Part shown: positions 18,002 to 25,710 of the stretch, one piece after another
Position numbering within the stretch: the stretch's first letter is position 1
Layout: each line of letters begins with the position of its first letter
Assembly: GCA_017308255.1 (NCBI GenBank)
Contig: JAFKFN010000006.1
Span: forward strand, 1 to 64,000
From: Altererythrobacter sp.
GTDB lineage: Bacteria; Pseudomonadota; Alphaproteobacteria; Sphingomonadales; Sphingomonadaceae
Direction of reading: 5' to 3'
DNA length: 64,000 bases
Made by a program: the position numbers and the translations under genes
The notes under the pieces: generated by a model
What the model was told of the DNA's origin: nothing
The model's database searches: none
The model's input: the letters and a program-made list of their open reading frames with translations, nothing else

Positions 18002-18172
18002 TCACGGTTCCTTCCCGAACAGCGGCCACAGCAAGGCGGCCCTGCGCCAGCGGCGCGCTCCCTGTGATCGCGCCGCGATCCTTGCTTCGGCGATCCGCCT
18101 CGCCCTGTCCGCCAGGCGCGCGGCGAATTGCGCCTTTCCATTCGGCCCAGCCGAGGTTTGGCGGAGGATCAT
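18002..18172 (-). CDS. Small basic ORF in the g7 position of the GTA cluster
   Basis: A 56-residue frame starts with ATG at 18172, overlapping the g6 stop by four bases exactly like its neighbours, and ends two bases before the g8 start. It is very basic (many Arg) and Ala-rich (RLADRARRIAEARIAARSQ), probably helical. RcGTA has the head-closure/stopper protein g7 (over 100 residues) at this place. No similarity to it is obvious, so this may be a reduced stopper, a new adaptor or a remnant. Confidence 0.55.
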   Translation of the reverse strand: MILRQTSAGPNGKAQFAARLADRARRIAEARIAARSQGARRWRRAALLWPLFGKEP

Positions 18173-18717
18173 GCCACCCGCACCCGTCGCCAGGGCCGCC
18201 ACAGCGCGGCGATCGCCGCCGGCGGCATGGCTCGTGCGCCGTCGGCGTCGCGCTGGCGATAATGATGCGCGGCCAGCCTCAGCACCCCGTGGCGCAGGCC
18301 CTCGGGCAGGTCGGTCCAGTCAGCCGCCATGCCTGCCGTGAAGCGCACCATGATGCGCTCCGCCGCGTCTCGCCGCACCACGCGCACCAGTGCGCCGCCA
18401 TCGGCATCCAGCTCGATGGCATAGGTATCCGCCGCCAGCGCGAACCGCGTTCCCTCGGCGGAAACGCCTTCCACGCCGCTCACTACCCGCACCGGGCGCG
18501 TCGCCAGCGTCTGCCACGTGCTCGAAGCCGGCAACATTTCTTCGCACTCGGCGGCCAGCGGCATGGACCCGATGAAGCCCTCGCATGTCTCCAGCGCCGT
18601 GCGCAGCAACGCCGTCAGCGCCGCGTCCTCGCGCGTGCTGGTGATGGCAAGCCACTCCTTGAGCTGGTCCAGAGCCGCCTCCGCCAGCACGGCGGGCACG
18701 ATCAGGGCGCGTTTCAT
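18169..18717 (-). CDS. GTA head-tail connector / adaptor (g6)
   Basis: The 182-residue protein belongs to the phage gp6-like connector family (TIGR02215 type). The N-terminal helices LDQLKEWLAITSTREDAALTAL are the typical start (KEHLRI-like), followed by a beta domain and a C-terminal LRHGVLRLAAHHYRQRD helix. It forms the ring under the portal. ATG 18717 has an excellent GAAGGAGAAG ribosome-binding site. Confidence 0.85.
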   Translation of the reverse strand: MKRALIVPAVLAEAALDQLKEWLAITSTREDAALTALLRTALETCEGFIGSMPLAAECEEMLPASSTWQTLATRPVRVVSGVEGVSAEGTRFALAADTYAIELDADGGALVRVVRRDAAERIMVRFTAGMAADWTDLPEGLRHGVLRLAAHHYRQRDADGARAMPPAAIAALWRPWRRVRVA

Positions 18718-18813
18718 GCGCTTCTCCTTCGTTGAACAAGGCTTTCCCGACAGAGGGGGAGGGGCTCCCCGCAAGCATCGCGCCTGCGCAAAGCCCCCGA
18801 CACCCGCCCGGCC

Positions 18814-19944
18814 TTACGCCTCCACCTTCAGCAGCTTGATCGCCGCGCTATCCAGCACCTGGCCGCCCACCCGCTTGGTGGCGTAGAAATGCACGAAGGG
18901 CTTGTTGGTGAACGGATCGCGCAGGATCGCCGTCGCGCTGCGTTCGGCGATCAGGTAGCCGGCGCGGAAGTTGCCGAACGCGATCGGGCATGCGCCCGCG
19001 GCCACGTCGGGCATGTCCTCGGCTTCGACCAGCGGATAGCCCAGCAGGCGGTCGGGCTGGCCATCCACAAGGCCGGGCTGCCACAGGAACGCGCCGTCGT
19101 TGGTCTTCAGCTTGCGCACCTCGGCCAGCGTGGCCGAATTCATCACCCAGCTGGCGCCTTGCCGGTAACCGGCCTTCAGCGAATGGACCAGGTCGATCAG
19201 GACCAGCTCGATCGTGTCACCCAGGCCTGCCGCCTCGCCGGTTCCGATGTATTGCAGCGTCCCGAACGGGCGCGCCGCGTCCAGGGCGGCCGAATTCGGC
19301 GCCGCCAGGAAGCCCTTGGGCCGATTGGTGCCGTTGCCGTTCACGAAGGCCGCCCCTTCCGCGCGGGCGAACTCGATCGCGATCTCGTTGGCCAGCCAGG
19401 CTTCCAGATCGAACGATGCATCGTCCAGCATCGCCTGGCTCGCCGCCGGATTGGCGTAAAGCTCGCCGCTGGGCGGGGCGATCTCGGCGAAAGCCGGCGT
19501 GTCGGTCTCCGTCCGCGTGGCGGTCTCGCTCACCCAGCCGCTCGCCGTGCCGCCCAGCGTCACCAGCTTGCGATAGCCGGCGCTTCCTACCTGCACCACC
19601 TGGGCGATCTGTCGGATCGGGCTCACCGCGGTCATCTGGCGCGCGATCGCCGCGTCGATCTCGCGCGGCACGGCATAGCCGCCGTCCGCCGGCACGCCGC
19701 CCTGGATGGACTTCACCTCGGTCTCGCGGCCATGCCGCAGATAGCCATCGACGAAGCCCTTCACCTCCAGGCTTTGTTCACCGCTCGCAATCGGCGCCTT
19801 GCTGGCCCGGCCCAGCCGGTCGAGCCGGCCCTTCATCTCGTCCACTTCGCCGCGCAGCGTCGCGATCGCCTGCTCGGTTTCGTCCTGCCGCGCCACCACG
19901 TCGAACGACGCCTCCAGCACACCGGTCTCGTTCTCGATATCCAT
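18814..19944 (-). CDS. GTA major capsid protein (g5, HK97 fold)
   Basis: The 376-residue protein is an HK97-type capsid subunit. Residues about 1-65 form a helical scaffold-like delta region (a coiled coil with RGEVDEMKGRLDRL) that the prohead protease normally removes. The core follows, with PADGGYAVP, NGNGTNRPKGFL and the C-terminal FVHFYATKRVGGQVLDSAAIKLLK segment. ATG 19944 has an AAGGAAAGG ribosome-binding site. Long open frames on the opposite strand are artefacts of codon bias. Confidence 0.93.
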   Translation of the reverse strand: MDIENETGVLEASFDVVARQDETEQAIATLRGEVDEMKGRLDRLGRASKAPIASGEQSLEVKGFVDGYLRHGRETEVKSIQGGVPADGGYAVPREIDAAIARQMTAVSPIRQIAQVVQVGSAGYRKLVTLGGTASGWVSETATRTETDTPAFAEIAPPSGELYANPAASQAMLDDASFDLEAWLANEIAIEFARAEGAAFVNGNGTNRPKGFLAAPNSAALDAARPFGTLQYIGTGEAAGLGDTIELVLIDLVHSLKAGYRQGASWVMNSATLAEVRKLKTNDGAFLWQPGLVDGQPDRLLGYPLVEAEDMPDVAAGACPIAFGNFRAGYLIAERSATAILRDPFTNKPFVHFYATKRVGGQVLDSAAIKLLKVEA

Positions 19945-20115
19945 CAAAGCCACCTTTCCTTCAGGCACAAAAAAGCCGCCCGAAGGCGGCCACGCAAAAC
20001 CTCGATCTGATGCGCGATTTCGGTCGCTTAGCGACCGCAAGGCCGAATGGCCGCCCGCAGCGCCGTTAGGCGCGAGGAAAGCCAAGGCCGCGGATGCGGC
20101 AGCCGGCGCTTGAGG

Positions 20116-20523
20116 CTAACAAACAAAATGCACCCGAGCGCCCCATTGCATGGGATGGGTCACCAGACTGATCTCGAACAGGTCGATCTCGTTCAGCACG
20201 CGCCCGGTTTCCGTCCGCCGGCCTTCCCGCACGCGATAGCCGAAGCTCAGCCCGCTTACCGTCCGCGCCCGCAGAGCCGCCGCCGCCCGGCTCGCCGCCC
20301 GCTCGATCCGTGCGATCACGCGCAGGCCCCGCGCGTCCTCGGCGATCCGCTCCACGGTGCCGATCCGCGCCGCCACCCGGTGTTCCCAATAGAGCGGCAG
20401 CGGCGATGTCCGCCCGGCCAGCGTCCGCGCGAAAGCGCCCGGTCGGATCGTGTCGCGCGCCTTGTCCGTCACGTCGAACAGGGCGGCATAGCCAGCCAAG
20501 CGGATCACCCGGGGGCGCGTCAC
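20116..20523 (-). CDS. GTA prohead protease (g4)
   Basis: The 135-residue product has the HK97-type U35 serine protease fold: IRLAGYAALFD at the start, WEHR with the catalytic His in the LYWEH segment, SGLSFGYRV with the catalytic Ser, and the EIDLFEISLVTHPM motif. It cleaves the capsid delta domain during maturation. The GTG at 20523 overlaps the previous stop (GTGA) and gives a normal N-terminus; an upstream ATG in the frame is inside the neighbour. Confidence 0.88.
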   Translation of the reverse strand: MTRPRVIRLAGYAALFDVTDKARDTIRPGAFARTLAGRTSPLPLYWEHRVAARIGTVERIAEDARGLRVIARIERAASRAAAALRARTVSGLSFGYRVREGRRTETGRVLNEIDLFEISLVTHPMQWGARVHFVC

Positions 20524-20846
20524 TTCAGCATCTCCGGAAATCCCAGCCGGCCCCACAGCCCCAGCCGCACGGCCAGCCCGATCAGCAGCGCCGCGAACAG
20601 GGCGCGCACGATCCACTCCACCGCCGCCTTCCATGCGCTGGCCTTGGCCGCGCGCCAGGCGGCCAGCAGCTCGCGCAATTCGTCGATGTCCTTCTCGGCG
20701 CCTTCGTCGGCCAGGCCGATACGGCCCAGCACGCGCCCCGCGCCCAGCTCGCTTGCTTCCTCCACCATGGCGCGCAGCGTCACCAGGTCGGCGCCCTCGT
20801 GGGCCGCCTGCGCGGTAAGCCGGGTCAGCATGTCTTCGCGGTTCAT
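20520..20846 (-). CDS. Small membrane-associated GTA-cluster protein (g3.5 position, DUF6127-like)
   Basis: The 108-residue protein has an acidic helical N-terminal part (LVTLRAMVEEASELGAGR and DIDELRELLAAWR) and one C-terminal transmembrane segment (IVRALFAALLIGLAVRLGLW). It lies between portal and protease, where GTA clusters carry orfg3.5. I associate the sequence with DUF6127 from memory, at moderate confidence. The start overlaps the portal stop by four bases. Its role is unknown. Confidence 0.7.
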   Translation of the reverse strand: MNREDMLTRLTAQAAHEGADLVTLRAMVEEASELGAGRVLGRIGLADEGAEKDIDELRELLAAWRAAKASAWKAAVEWIVRALFAALLIGLAVRLGLWGRLGFPEMLK

Positions 20847-21985
20847 GCTCTGCTCCTTTGCGGGCATCCGATCAGCGCGCGCTTCTCGTCCTGGTCCAGG
20901 AAATCGGCCGCGCTGACTTGCGCCCACAGCCGCTCGCGGTCTTCCGCCAGCGCCGGCACCCGGTCGAGATCGACCTCCAGCGTCAGCTTGGGAAACCACG
21001 GGTGCAGCCCCTCGGAAAGTCCGCCCAGGATCTTGCCCGTGAGCGGCAGCAGCGTCAGCCGCCACAGCGCGCGGTTGGCTTCGCGGTAGTTGGCGTAAGT
21101 GTTGTCGCCCGGCAGCCCCAGCAGCATCGGCGGCACGCCAAAGGCCAGCGCGATGTCCCGCGCGGCCGCCGCTTTCAGCTCGGCGAAATCCATGTCCGCC
21201 GGGCTCAGCGACAGGCTCTGCCACTTGAGCCCGCCTTCCAGCACCAGTGGCCGCCCGGCATTGCCATTGCCGGCGAAGGCGGCCGTCAGCTCCGCCTTCA
21301 AGCGGTCGAACTGATCCGGCGTCAGCGTATTGCCGTCCCCGGCTTCCATCGTCAGTGCTCCGCTGGGCCGGGCCGCGTTCTCCAGCAAGGCGCGGTTCCA
21401 CGCCGAAGCGGCATTGTGGATCGCCACGGCCTGGCTGGCGGCGATCAGGCATCCCGCGCCATAATGATCGTCGGCCGGATGGAACGCCTTCAGGTGAATC
21501 ACCGCCGGCCACCCGTCGTCATCCTCGGCCGGCAGGGTCAGCACCTGCTCGCCCACGGCATAGCGATAGGCCTCCGGCCAGCCGTCCGCGCCCGCCACCA
21601 CCGAAACCCGCTCCGGCCTCAGCGCGAACAGCTCCGCCGGTCGTCCTGCGCCGTCGCGCACCACCTGCACATAGCCGTTGCCATGCAGCAGCAGATGCGC
21701 CGCCAGCGTTTCCAGCAGGCTCTGCGCCGCGCTCGTCATGCCGATCAGCCTGAGCGCTTCGGCGTCGGACGCGGCCAGCGGCGCCCCGCCGATGCCTTCG
21801 GCCACGATCCGCACCGCCCGCTGCGCCAACGGATTATCGAGAAACGCCCGCCGCACCGCGCCGCGATACTCGAACGGCGCCGGCTCCAGCGCGAAGCTCC
21901 ACGGCGAAACGAACGACCGCGCCAAAGGCACGCGGGATCGGCCCCCGCCCTTGAAGGCGGAAGCGAGACTGGAGAGGAAGGACAT
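20843..21985 (-). CDS. GTA portal protein (g3)
   Basis: The 380-residue HK97-type portal begins MSFLSSLASAFKGG. It carries conserved segments: NPLAQRAVRIVAEGIG, LLLHGNGYVQVV, FALRPERVSV, IHLKAFHPADDHYGAG and the clip/stem part with DIALAFGVPPMLLGLPGDNTYANYREANR. It forms the dodecameric DNA gate of the head. ATG 21985 has an AAAGGAACC ribosome-binding site. Upstream is a gap of about 1 kb with two opposite-strand genes, so the portal is not tightly coupled to the terminase. Confidence 0.93.
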   Translation of the reverse strand: MSFLSSLASAFKGGGRSRVPLARSFVSPWSFALEPAPFEYRGAVRRAFLDNPLAQRAVRIVAEGIGGAPLAASDAEALRLIGMTSAAQSLLETLAAHLLLHGNGYVQVVRDGAGRPAELFALRPERVSVVAGADGWPEAYRYAVGEQVLTLPAEDDDGWPAVIHLKAFHPADDHYGAGCLIAASQAVAIHNAASAWNRALLENAARPSGALTMEAGDGNTLTPDQFDRLKAELTAAFAGNGNAGRPLVLEGGLKWQSLSLSPADMDFAELKAAAARDIALAFGVPPMLLGLPGDNTYANYREANRALWRLTLLPLTGKILGGLSEGLHPWFPKLTLEVDLDRVPALAEDRERLWAQVSAADFLDQDEKRALIGCPQRSRA

Positions 21986-22052
21986 GGAAGGTTCCTTTAT
22001 GAATAGGCTCGCGCAGAAACTCGAAGACATAGGCAGAATGGCGCCATCTCTT

Positions 22053-22090
22053 CGTCATCCCCGCGAAAGCGGGGACCAGTCGGCCCTGTT
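22053..22090 (+). repeat. REP-like repeat, CGTCATTCCCGCG family, copy 2
   Basis: CGTCATCCCCGCG with a GCGGGGACC arm and an AGTCGGCCCTGTT end lies 68 bases upstream of the portal start. The CCCCGCGAAAGCGGGG core forms a stable hairpin. It is homologous to 661-697 and 38422-38458. The rest of 22091-22480 is comparatively AT-rich for this genome and shows no recognisable gene. Confidence 0.75.
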
Positions 22091-22489
22091 ACGACAGCTA
22101 AGCCCTGTTTTCGCGAGAATGGAGAAAAGGCCCTTGGACGCAACCAAGTATGTAAAGAGGTGCGACTCGGCCGGAACCGGCAGGGAAATTTTCCCTACGG
22201 AGTCAATGAAAGAGAGCTAGAAACGGATGTCGATGAGGGATAAGCTCCATCCCATCTGTGGATAACCAGTTTTTCACGGCTAAGCACATTTTTCTCTTGC
22301 GCAGATCGCCAGTGCTGAGTCTTCCACGATTCTCGGAACGTGCCGAATGTTTATTCGTGGCGAAAGTCCATAATCCCCAATATCCACAACCTGGAATCCT
22401 CATCGAACCCTTGCCTCTCGTTCGGTCCGAATTCAGAATGATACTGATTTGGATGCGGAGGATCTTCCTAGGCTGAAGGATCAAGGGAA

Positions 22490-22521
22490 ATGGGGAGACC
22501 TGCCTAGGCAAACCTCCCCAT
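22490..22521. other. 32-base interrupted palindrome upstream of the small-gene pair
   Basis: ATGGGGAG (22490-22497) pairs with CTCCCCAT (22514-22521), and the centre is a perfect palindrome TGCCTAGGCA (22501-22510). It could be a terminator-like hairpin without a U-tract, a protein-binding site or a junction of inserted DNA. Confidence 0.5.
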
Positions 22522-22641
22522 CCCGGAACAGAATGCGGCCCCTGTTACGGGTGCGCGATCCTGGCCTGTGTGCAAGCCATGCGTAGCATGGTTCAGACCG
22601 GACGCAAAGATCGTCGGGCCGCCCTCTTTATGAGGTTCAAC

Positions 22642-22767
22642 ATGTCCAAGATCAGCATACCGCTCGGGAAGCGGGTGATCTGGCGTGCTTGGATTACGGT
22701 AAAGGGGCGGCGTGTTTATGCTAGCGAACGCGGTTTGCGCGCCTTCCCAATTGTCGTGGACGAGTAA
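22642..22767 (+). CDS. 41-residue basic protein of unknown function inside the GTA cluster
   Basis: The ORF encodes MSKISIPLGKRVIWRAWITV followed by KGRRVYASERGLRAFPIVVDE. It is compact and basic, with a predicted beta-strand character (VIWRAWITVKGRRVYA), and has a GAGG ribosome-binding site ten bases upstream. It runs opposite to the GTA genes. I do not recognise a named family. A terminator-like hairpin follows the stop, and a second tiny gene in the same direction lies 97 bases further on, so the two look like independent small genes inserted between terminase and portal. Confidence 0.6.
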   Translation: MSKISIPLGKRVIWRAWITVKGRRVYASERGLRAFPIVVDE

Positions 22768-22776
22768 GCCAGACAC

Positions 22777-22813
22777 GGCCCCCGCCTGTCATTGCGCATG
22801 ACGGTCGGGGGCC
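22777..22813 (+). terminator. Hairpin after the 41-residue gene
   Basis: GGCCCCCG (22777-22784) pairs with CGGGGGCC (22806-22813), and the inner arms TGTCAT/ATGACG extend the stem. CCTTCTC follows rather than a full U-tract. Confidence 0.6.
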
Positions 22814-22863
22814 CCTTCTCGAAGCAACTGATTGAGGCGTGTGATGTCAGGAAAGGACATAAT

Positions 22864-22998
22864 ATGTCTCGTGACAAAGTGCCGACGCAAACGTCCTACC
22901 GCAGTTCACGGACGGGGCGCTTCGTGACAGAGCGCTATGCTCAGTCACACCATGCGACTACCGAACGGGAGCGGATCAAACACCCCGAGCGGGATTGA
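22864..22998 (+). CDS. 44-residue YRSSRTGRFVTERYA small protein
   Basis: The ORF encodes MSRDKVPTQTSYRSSRTGR followed by FVTERYAQSHHATTERERIK. The pattern YRSS(R/K)TG(R/Q)FVT(E/K)xYAxxHPxTT is one I associate with very short basic proteins found widely in Alphaproteobacteria and sometimes mis-named multidrug transporter; there is no membrane segment here. A strong AGGAAAGGA ribosome-binding site lies before the ATG. Function is unknown. It ends just before a strong terminator. Confidence 0.7.
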   Translation: MSRDKVPTQTSYRSSRTGRFVTERYAQSHHATTERERIKHPERD

Positions 22999-23002
22999 TA
23001 GG

Positions 23003-23034
23003 ACGGCCCCCACCTTTCGGTGGGGGCCGTTTTT
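23003..23034 (+). terminator. Strong bidirectional terminator between the small genes and terminase
   Basis: A 12-bp stem ACGGCCCCCACC (23003-23014) pairs with 23019-23030 around a TTTC loop, followed by TTTT. Its tail touches the terminase stop codon (23033-23035), so it ends plus-strand transcription from the small genes. On the minus strand the hairpin follows directly on the terminase gene, although a U-tract is lacking there. Confidence 0.85.
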
Positions 23035-24355
23035 ACGCAACCCGCACTCTCGGCTCGCTCCCGCGCCCCAGCATCAGCTCGCTCAGCGCCCACACCAGCG
23101 CGTCGGCCCGATCGGGCGATCGGCCCGGGCCTTCATAGCCGCCCGCCGCCATCACCCCGCACAGCTCGTCCTCCAGCAGCGGGAACTGCCCGCAGTGCCG
23201 CACGCGCCCGGCTTCGTAGAGCGCGGCCACCGGCTCCGCCCGCGCGGCCTTGCCGCGGCTGGCGTGGACCAGCTTCACCGGCAGGGCGATGTCCGCGGCG
23301 CGGAGCACCGATCGCACCATGTCGCCGCCCTGGTTGGCTTCGGCCACCACCCGGTCGGCGTCCCATGCCCGCGCCGCTTCGGCCACCGCCCGGGCCCAGC
23401 GCTCGGGCGTCGGCCGCCGTACCGAACAATCGGCCAGGACTCTCGCCACGCCGTCCTCGCCCGCCGCGCAGACCACGATTCCGCAGGCGTCGCCCTCGCT
23501 CGATGCCGGCGGATCGACTCCGATCACCAGCCGCACCACCGGCGAACTCGCTGCCGCCTCGCGGCAGCTTTCCAGCAAGGCCCGGTTCCACAGCGCGCCC
23601 TCGATATCCTCGATCAGCTCGCCGTCCAGTTCCTGGCGCGCCAGCACGCTTCGCCCGAATTGTCCGCGCACCGAACGCAGGAAGCCCGGCGGCAGGTTGT
23701 CCGCATTGGCCAGCGTCGTCCCCCGGGTCATCGTGAAGCCGGGGCTGGCCGTCAGCCGCCGCACCAGCGGCACCGCGCGCGGTGTGGTGGTCGCGACGAT
23801 GCGCGGCGCGTCTCCCAGCCTCAGCCCCAGCAACAGGTTGTCCCACGCCGCTTCGGCGCGGCGGCCGGCCGGGTTCCACTTGGCCACTTCGTCGCACCAG
23901 GCGTGGCTGTGCTGCGGGCCGCGCAGCGATTCCGGCTCGCCCGCTGAATAAAGCGTCGCCGTCACCCCGTTCGGCCACAGCAGCATCCGCTTCGATGGCT
24001 TGAACGTGGGCCGGCTGTCTTCCGGCGCCAGGGCCAGCAGCCCCGCGGGGCCTTCCACCATGACCCGGCGCGCCTCCCCCAGCGATGCGGCGACCAGCGC
24101 GATGCGGCTGGCGGGATCGGCTTCCGCCACGCCCCGTACCCATTCCGCGCCAGCCCGCGTCTTGCCGAAGCCGCGGCCCGCCAGGATCAGCCAGCCCTGC
24201 CAGTCACCCGGCGGCGGCAGCTGGCCCTCGTGCGCCCACAAGCGCCAATGGGTGCGCAGCGCGCGCAGCTGGCCCTCGTCCATGGCGCACAGCAGCGCGC
24301 GGCGCTCGGCCGGGTCCAGCGAAAGGAGGATATCCAGCCGGCTAGCGGCCTCCAT
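23033..24355 (-). CDS. GTA terminase large subunit (g2)
   Basis: The 440-residue packaging motor has an ATPase domain with Walker A in LAGRGFGKTRAG (about residues 58-69) and a Walker B-like AWCDEVAKW. The C-terminal RNase H-like nuclease domain shows IGVDPPAS with the first catalytic Asp, VVAEANQGGDMV and a final DRADALVWAL Asp. In GTAs it cuts and packages random host DNA headful by headful. The start ATG 24355 overlaps the upstream gene by 14 bases. Confidence 0.93.
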   Translation of the reverse strand: MEAASRLDILLSLDPAERRALLCAMDEGQLRALRTHWRLWAHEGQLPPPGDWQGWLILAGRGFGKTRAGAEWVRGVAEADPASRIALVAASLGEARRVMVEGPAGLLALAPEDSRPTFKPSKRMLLWPNGVTATLYSAGEPESLRGPQHSHAWCDEVAKWNPAGRRAEAAWDNLLLGLRLGDAPRIVATTTPRAVPLVRRLTASPGFTMTRGTTLANADNLPPGFLRSVRGQFGRSVLARQELDGELIEDIEGALWNRALLESCREAAASSPVVRLVIGVDPPASSEGDACGIVVCAAGEDGVARVLADCSVRRPTPERWARAVAEAARAWDADRVVAEANQGGDMVRSVLRAADIALPVKLVHASRGKAARAEPVAALYEAGRVRHCGQFPLLEDELCGVMAAGGYEGPGRSPDRADALVWALSELMLGRGSEPRVRVA

Positions 24356-24872
24356 CGTCCGGCTCCGCCGTCTCCGCGATCGCCACGGCATTCGCGGCGC
24401 GGCGTTCGCGCATCTGGTCGATCATGGCGTCGATCGAATCGAGCACCGATTGCTTGTCGCGGTCGCCCGCCCGCGCCCGTTCGGCCGCGATCGTCTCGCG
24501 GTGCAGGCTGATCGCGCGGATGGCGGCGGTGACATCGAACTTGTGCGCCGGATCGGGCGACCGCAAGTGGCCCAGCATCTCCATCTCCAGATGCTCGTAA
24601 CCTTCGAGCAGCGCGGCCGCCCATGCCGCCCTGAAGCCCGCATCCTCGCGCCGCGCCTTGTAAGCCCGGCTGGGCGAAACGTCGGCACGCTCGGCCGAAA
24701 GCCGGACGTTCGATGTTTCGGCCAGCGCCTGCAGGAAATAGGTCCGCCAATGCCGGTTCAGTTTGCCTTCGCCGTCTTCCTCGCGCTGCTTCGGCGTGAT
24801 CTTGACGCGCGGCGTCTTCGCTGCCGGCGGATGCGCGGCATCGCCCGCGCGGGTCTTGCGCTCGGTTGCCAT
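24342..24872 (-). CDS. GTA terminase small subunit-like protein (g1)
   Basis: The 176-residue product has an N-terminal basic segment and a helix-turn-helix-like region (FLQALAETSNVRLSAERADVSPSRAYKARRED) such as small terminases use to bind DNA, then a helical C-terminal part. It lies directly before the large subunit and overlaps it. RcGTA g1 acts as the small terminase (established knowledge). ATG 24872 has a GAGGACG ribosome-binding site. It is the first gene of the cluster; upstream a minus-strand TTGACA (24968-24963) is a possible -35 box, with no convincing -10. Confidence 0.8.
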   Translation of the reverse strand: MATERKTRAGDAAHPPAAKTPRVKITPKQREEDGEGKLNRHWRTYFLQALAETSNVRLSAERADVSPSRAYKARREDAGFRAAWAAALLEGYEHLEMEMLGHLRSPDPAHKFDVTAAIRAISLHRETIAAERARAGDRDKQSVLDSIDAMIDQMRERRAANAVAIAETAEPDDGGR

Positions 24873-25075
24873 GGTCGTCCTCACTGGAAAGAAGGGAAGG
24901 GCGCTCAGCGCCCGAATCGCACTATCGCGATGTTCCCGATATGTGCCATATAAGCGTGTCGATGTCAACAGAAAATACCAAATAGGTTTCTTTTGCTGGC
25001 CTATACAACCGCTCGCAACCCTTGCCCCCGTGCCGCGGCTCCCCTAGGGGCGCGGGCGGACGCGAGGGACCTTCG

Positions 25076-25708
25076 ATGTTGCGCAAGCTCTATGATTGGG
25101 TGCTGGCCAAGGCCGCCCATCCCAGGGCGGAATGGTGGCTCGCCCTGTTCGCGTTCGTGGAAGCCAGCTTCTTCCCTGTTCCACCGCATCCCCTGCTCGG
25201 CCTCATGTGCCTGGCGGAACCGAGGAAGGCGATCCGCTTCGCCGTGATCGCCACCCTGGCTTCGGTCGTCGGCGGCCTGCTCGGCTATGCGATCGGCTGG
25301 GGGCTTTACGATACCGTCGGCACCCAGCTCCTCGCCGTGCTCGGCCTCACGGACAGCTTTCCTGTCGCCGCCTGCTATCTGCGGGAATACGGGGTGGAGA
25401 TCCTGATCGTGAAGGGCGCCACGCCCATTCCGTTCAAGCTGCTCACGATCACCGCCGGCTTCATCCACATGGCGCTGATCCCGTTCATCCTTGCCAGCCT
25501 GGTCAGCCGCTCGATCAGCTTCATGATCGTGGGCGTGCTGTTCCGCCTGTTCGGCGCGCCGATCAAGCGCTTCATCGACAAGTACCTCGGCCTGGTCACC
25601 GTGGGCTTCGTGGTGCTGGTGGTCGGCGGCTTCCTCGCCCTGACCCTGCTCGAAGGCGGTGACAGCAAGACCCGGGACAAGTGTGAGGCGACGGCGCAGA
25701 TCGTCTGA
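25076..25708 (+). CDS. YqaA family (DedA/SNARE-associated-like) membrane protein
   Basis: The 210-residue protein has about five hydrophobic segments. The conserved YqaA pattern is visible in FVEASFFPVPPHPLLGLMCL and in VKGATPIPFKLLTITAGFIHM, the PxPF loop typical of DedA-related proteins. These may transport or flip lipids or ions; function is not established. ATG 25076 with GAGGGACC upstream is preferred over an ATG 18 codons earlier. It ends three bases from the convergent TauE/SafE gene. Confidence 0.8.
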   Translation: MLRKLYDWVLAKAAHPRAEWWLALFAFVEASFFPVPPHPLLGLMCLAEPRKAIRFAVIATLASVVGGLLGYAIGWGLYDTVGTQLLAVLGLTDSFPVAACYLREYGVEILIVKGATPIPFKLLTITAGFIHMALIPFILASLVSRSISFMIVGVLFRLFGAPIKRFIDKYLGLVTVGFVVLVVGGFLALTLLEGGDSKTRDKCEATAQIV

Positions 25709-25710
25709 CG

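Noticed and set aside
18889-20010. Long plus-strand frame opposite the capsid gene
   Set aside because: It is the GC-codon-bias shadow of the capsid gene; its translation has no recognisable domain, whereas the minus strand encodes a clear HK97 capsid.
22203-22511. 102-codon minus-strand frame in the terminase-portal gap
   Set aside because: No ribosome-binding site or recognisable pattern; it runs through the palindrome at 22490-22521.
9596-24872. Ordinary integrated prophage
   Set aside because: No integrase, repressor, replication, holin or att-like direct repeats were seen, and the gene set and order match GTA clusters.
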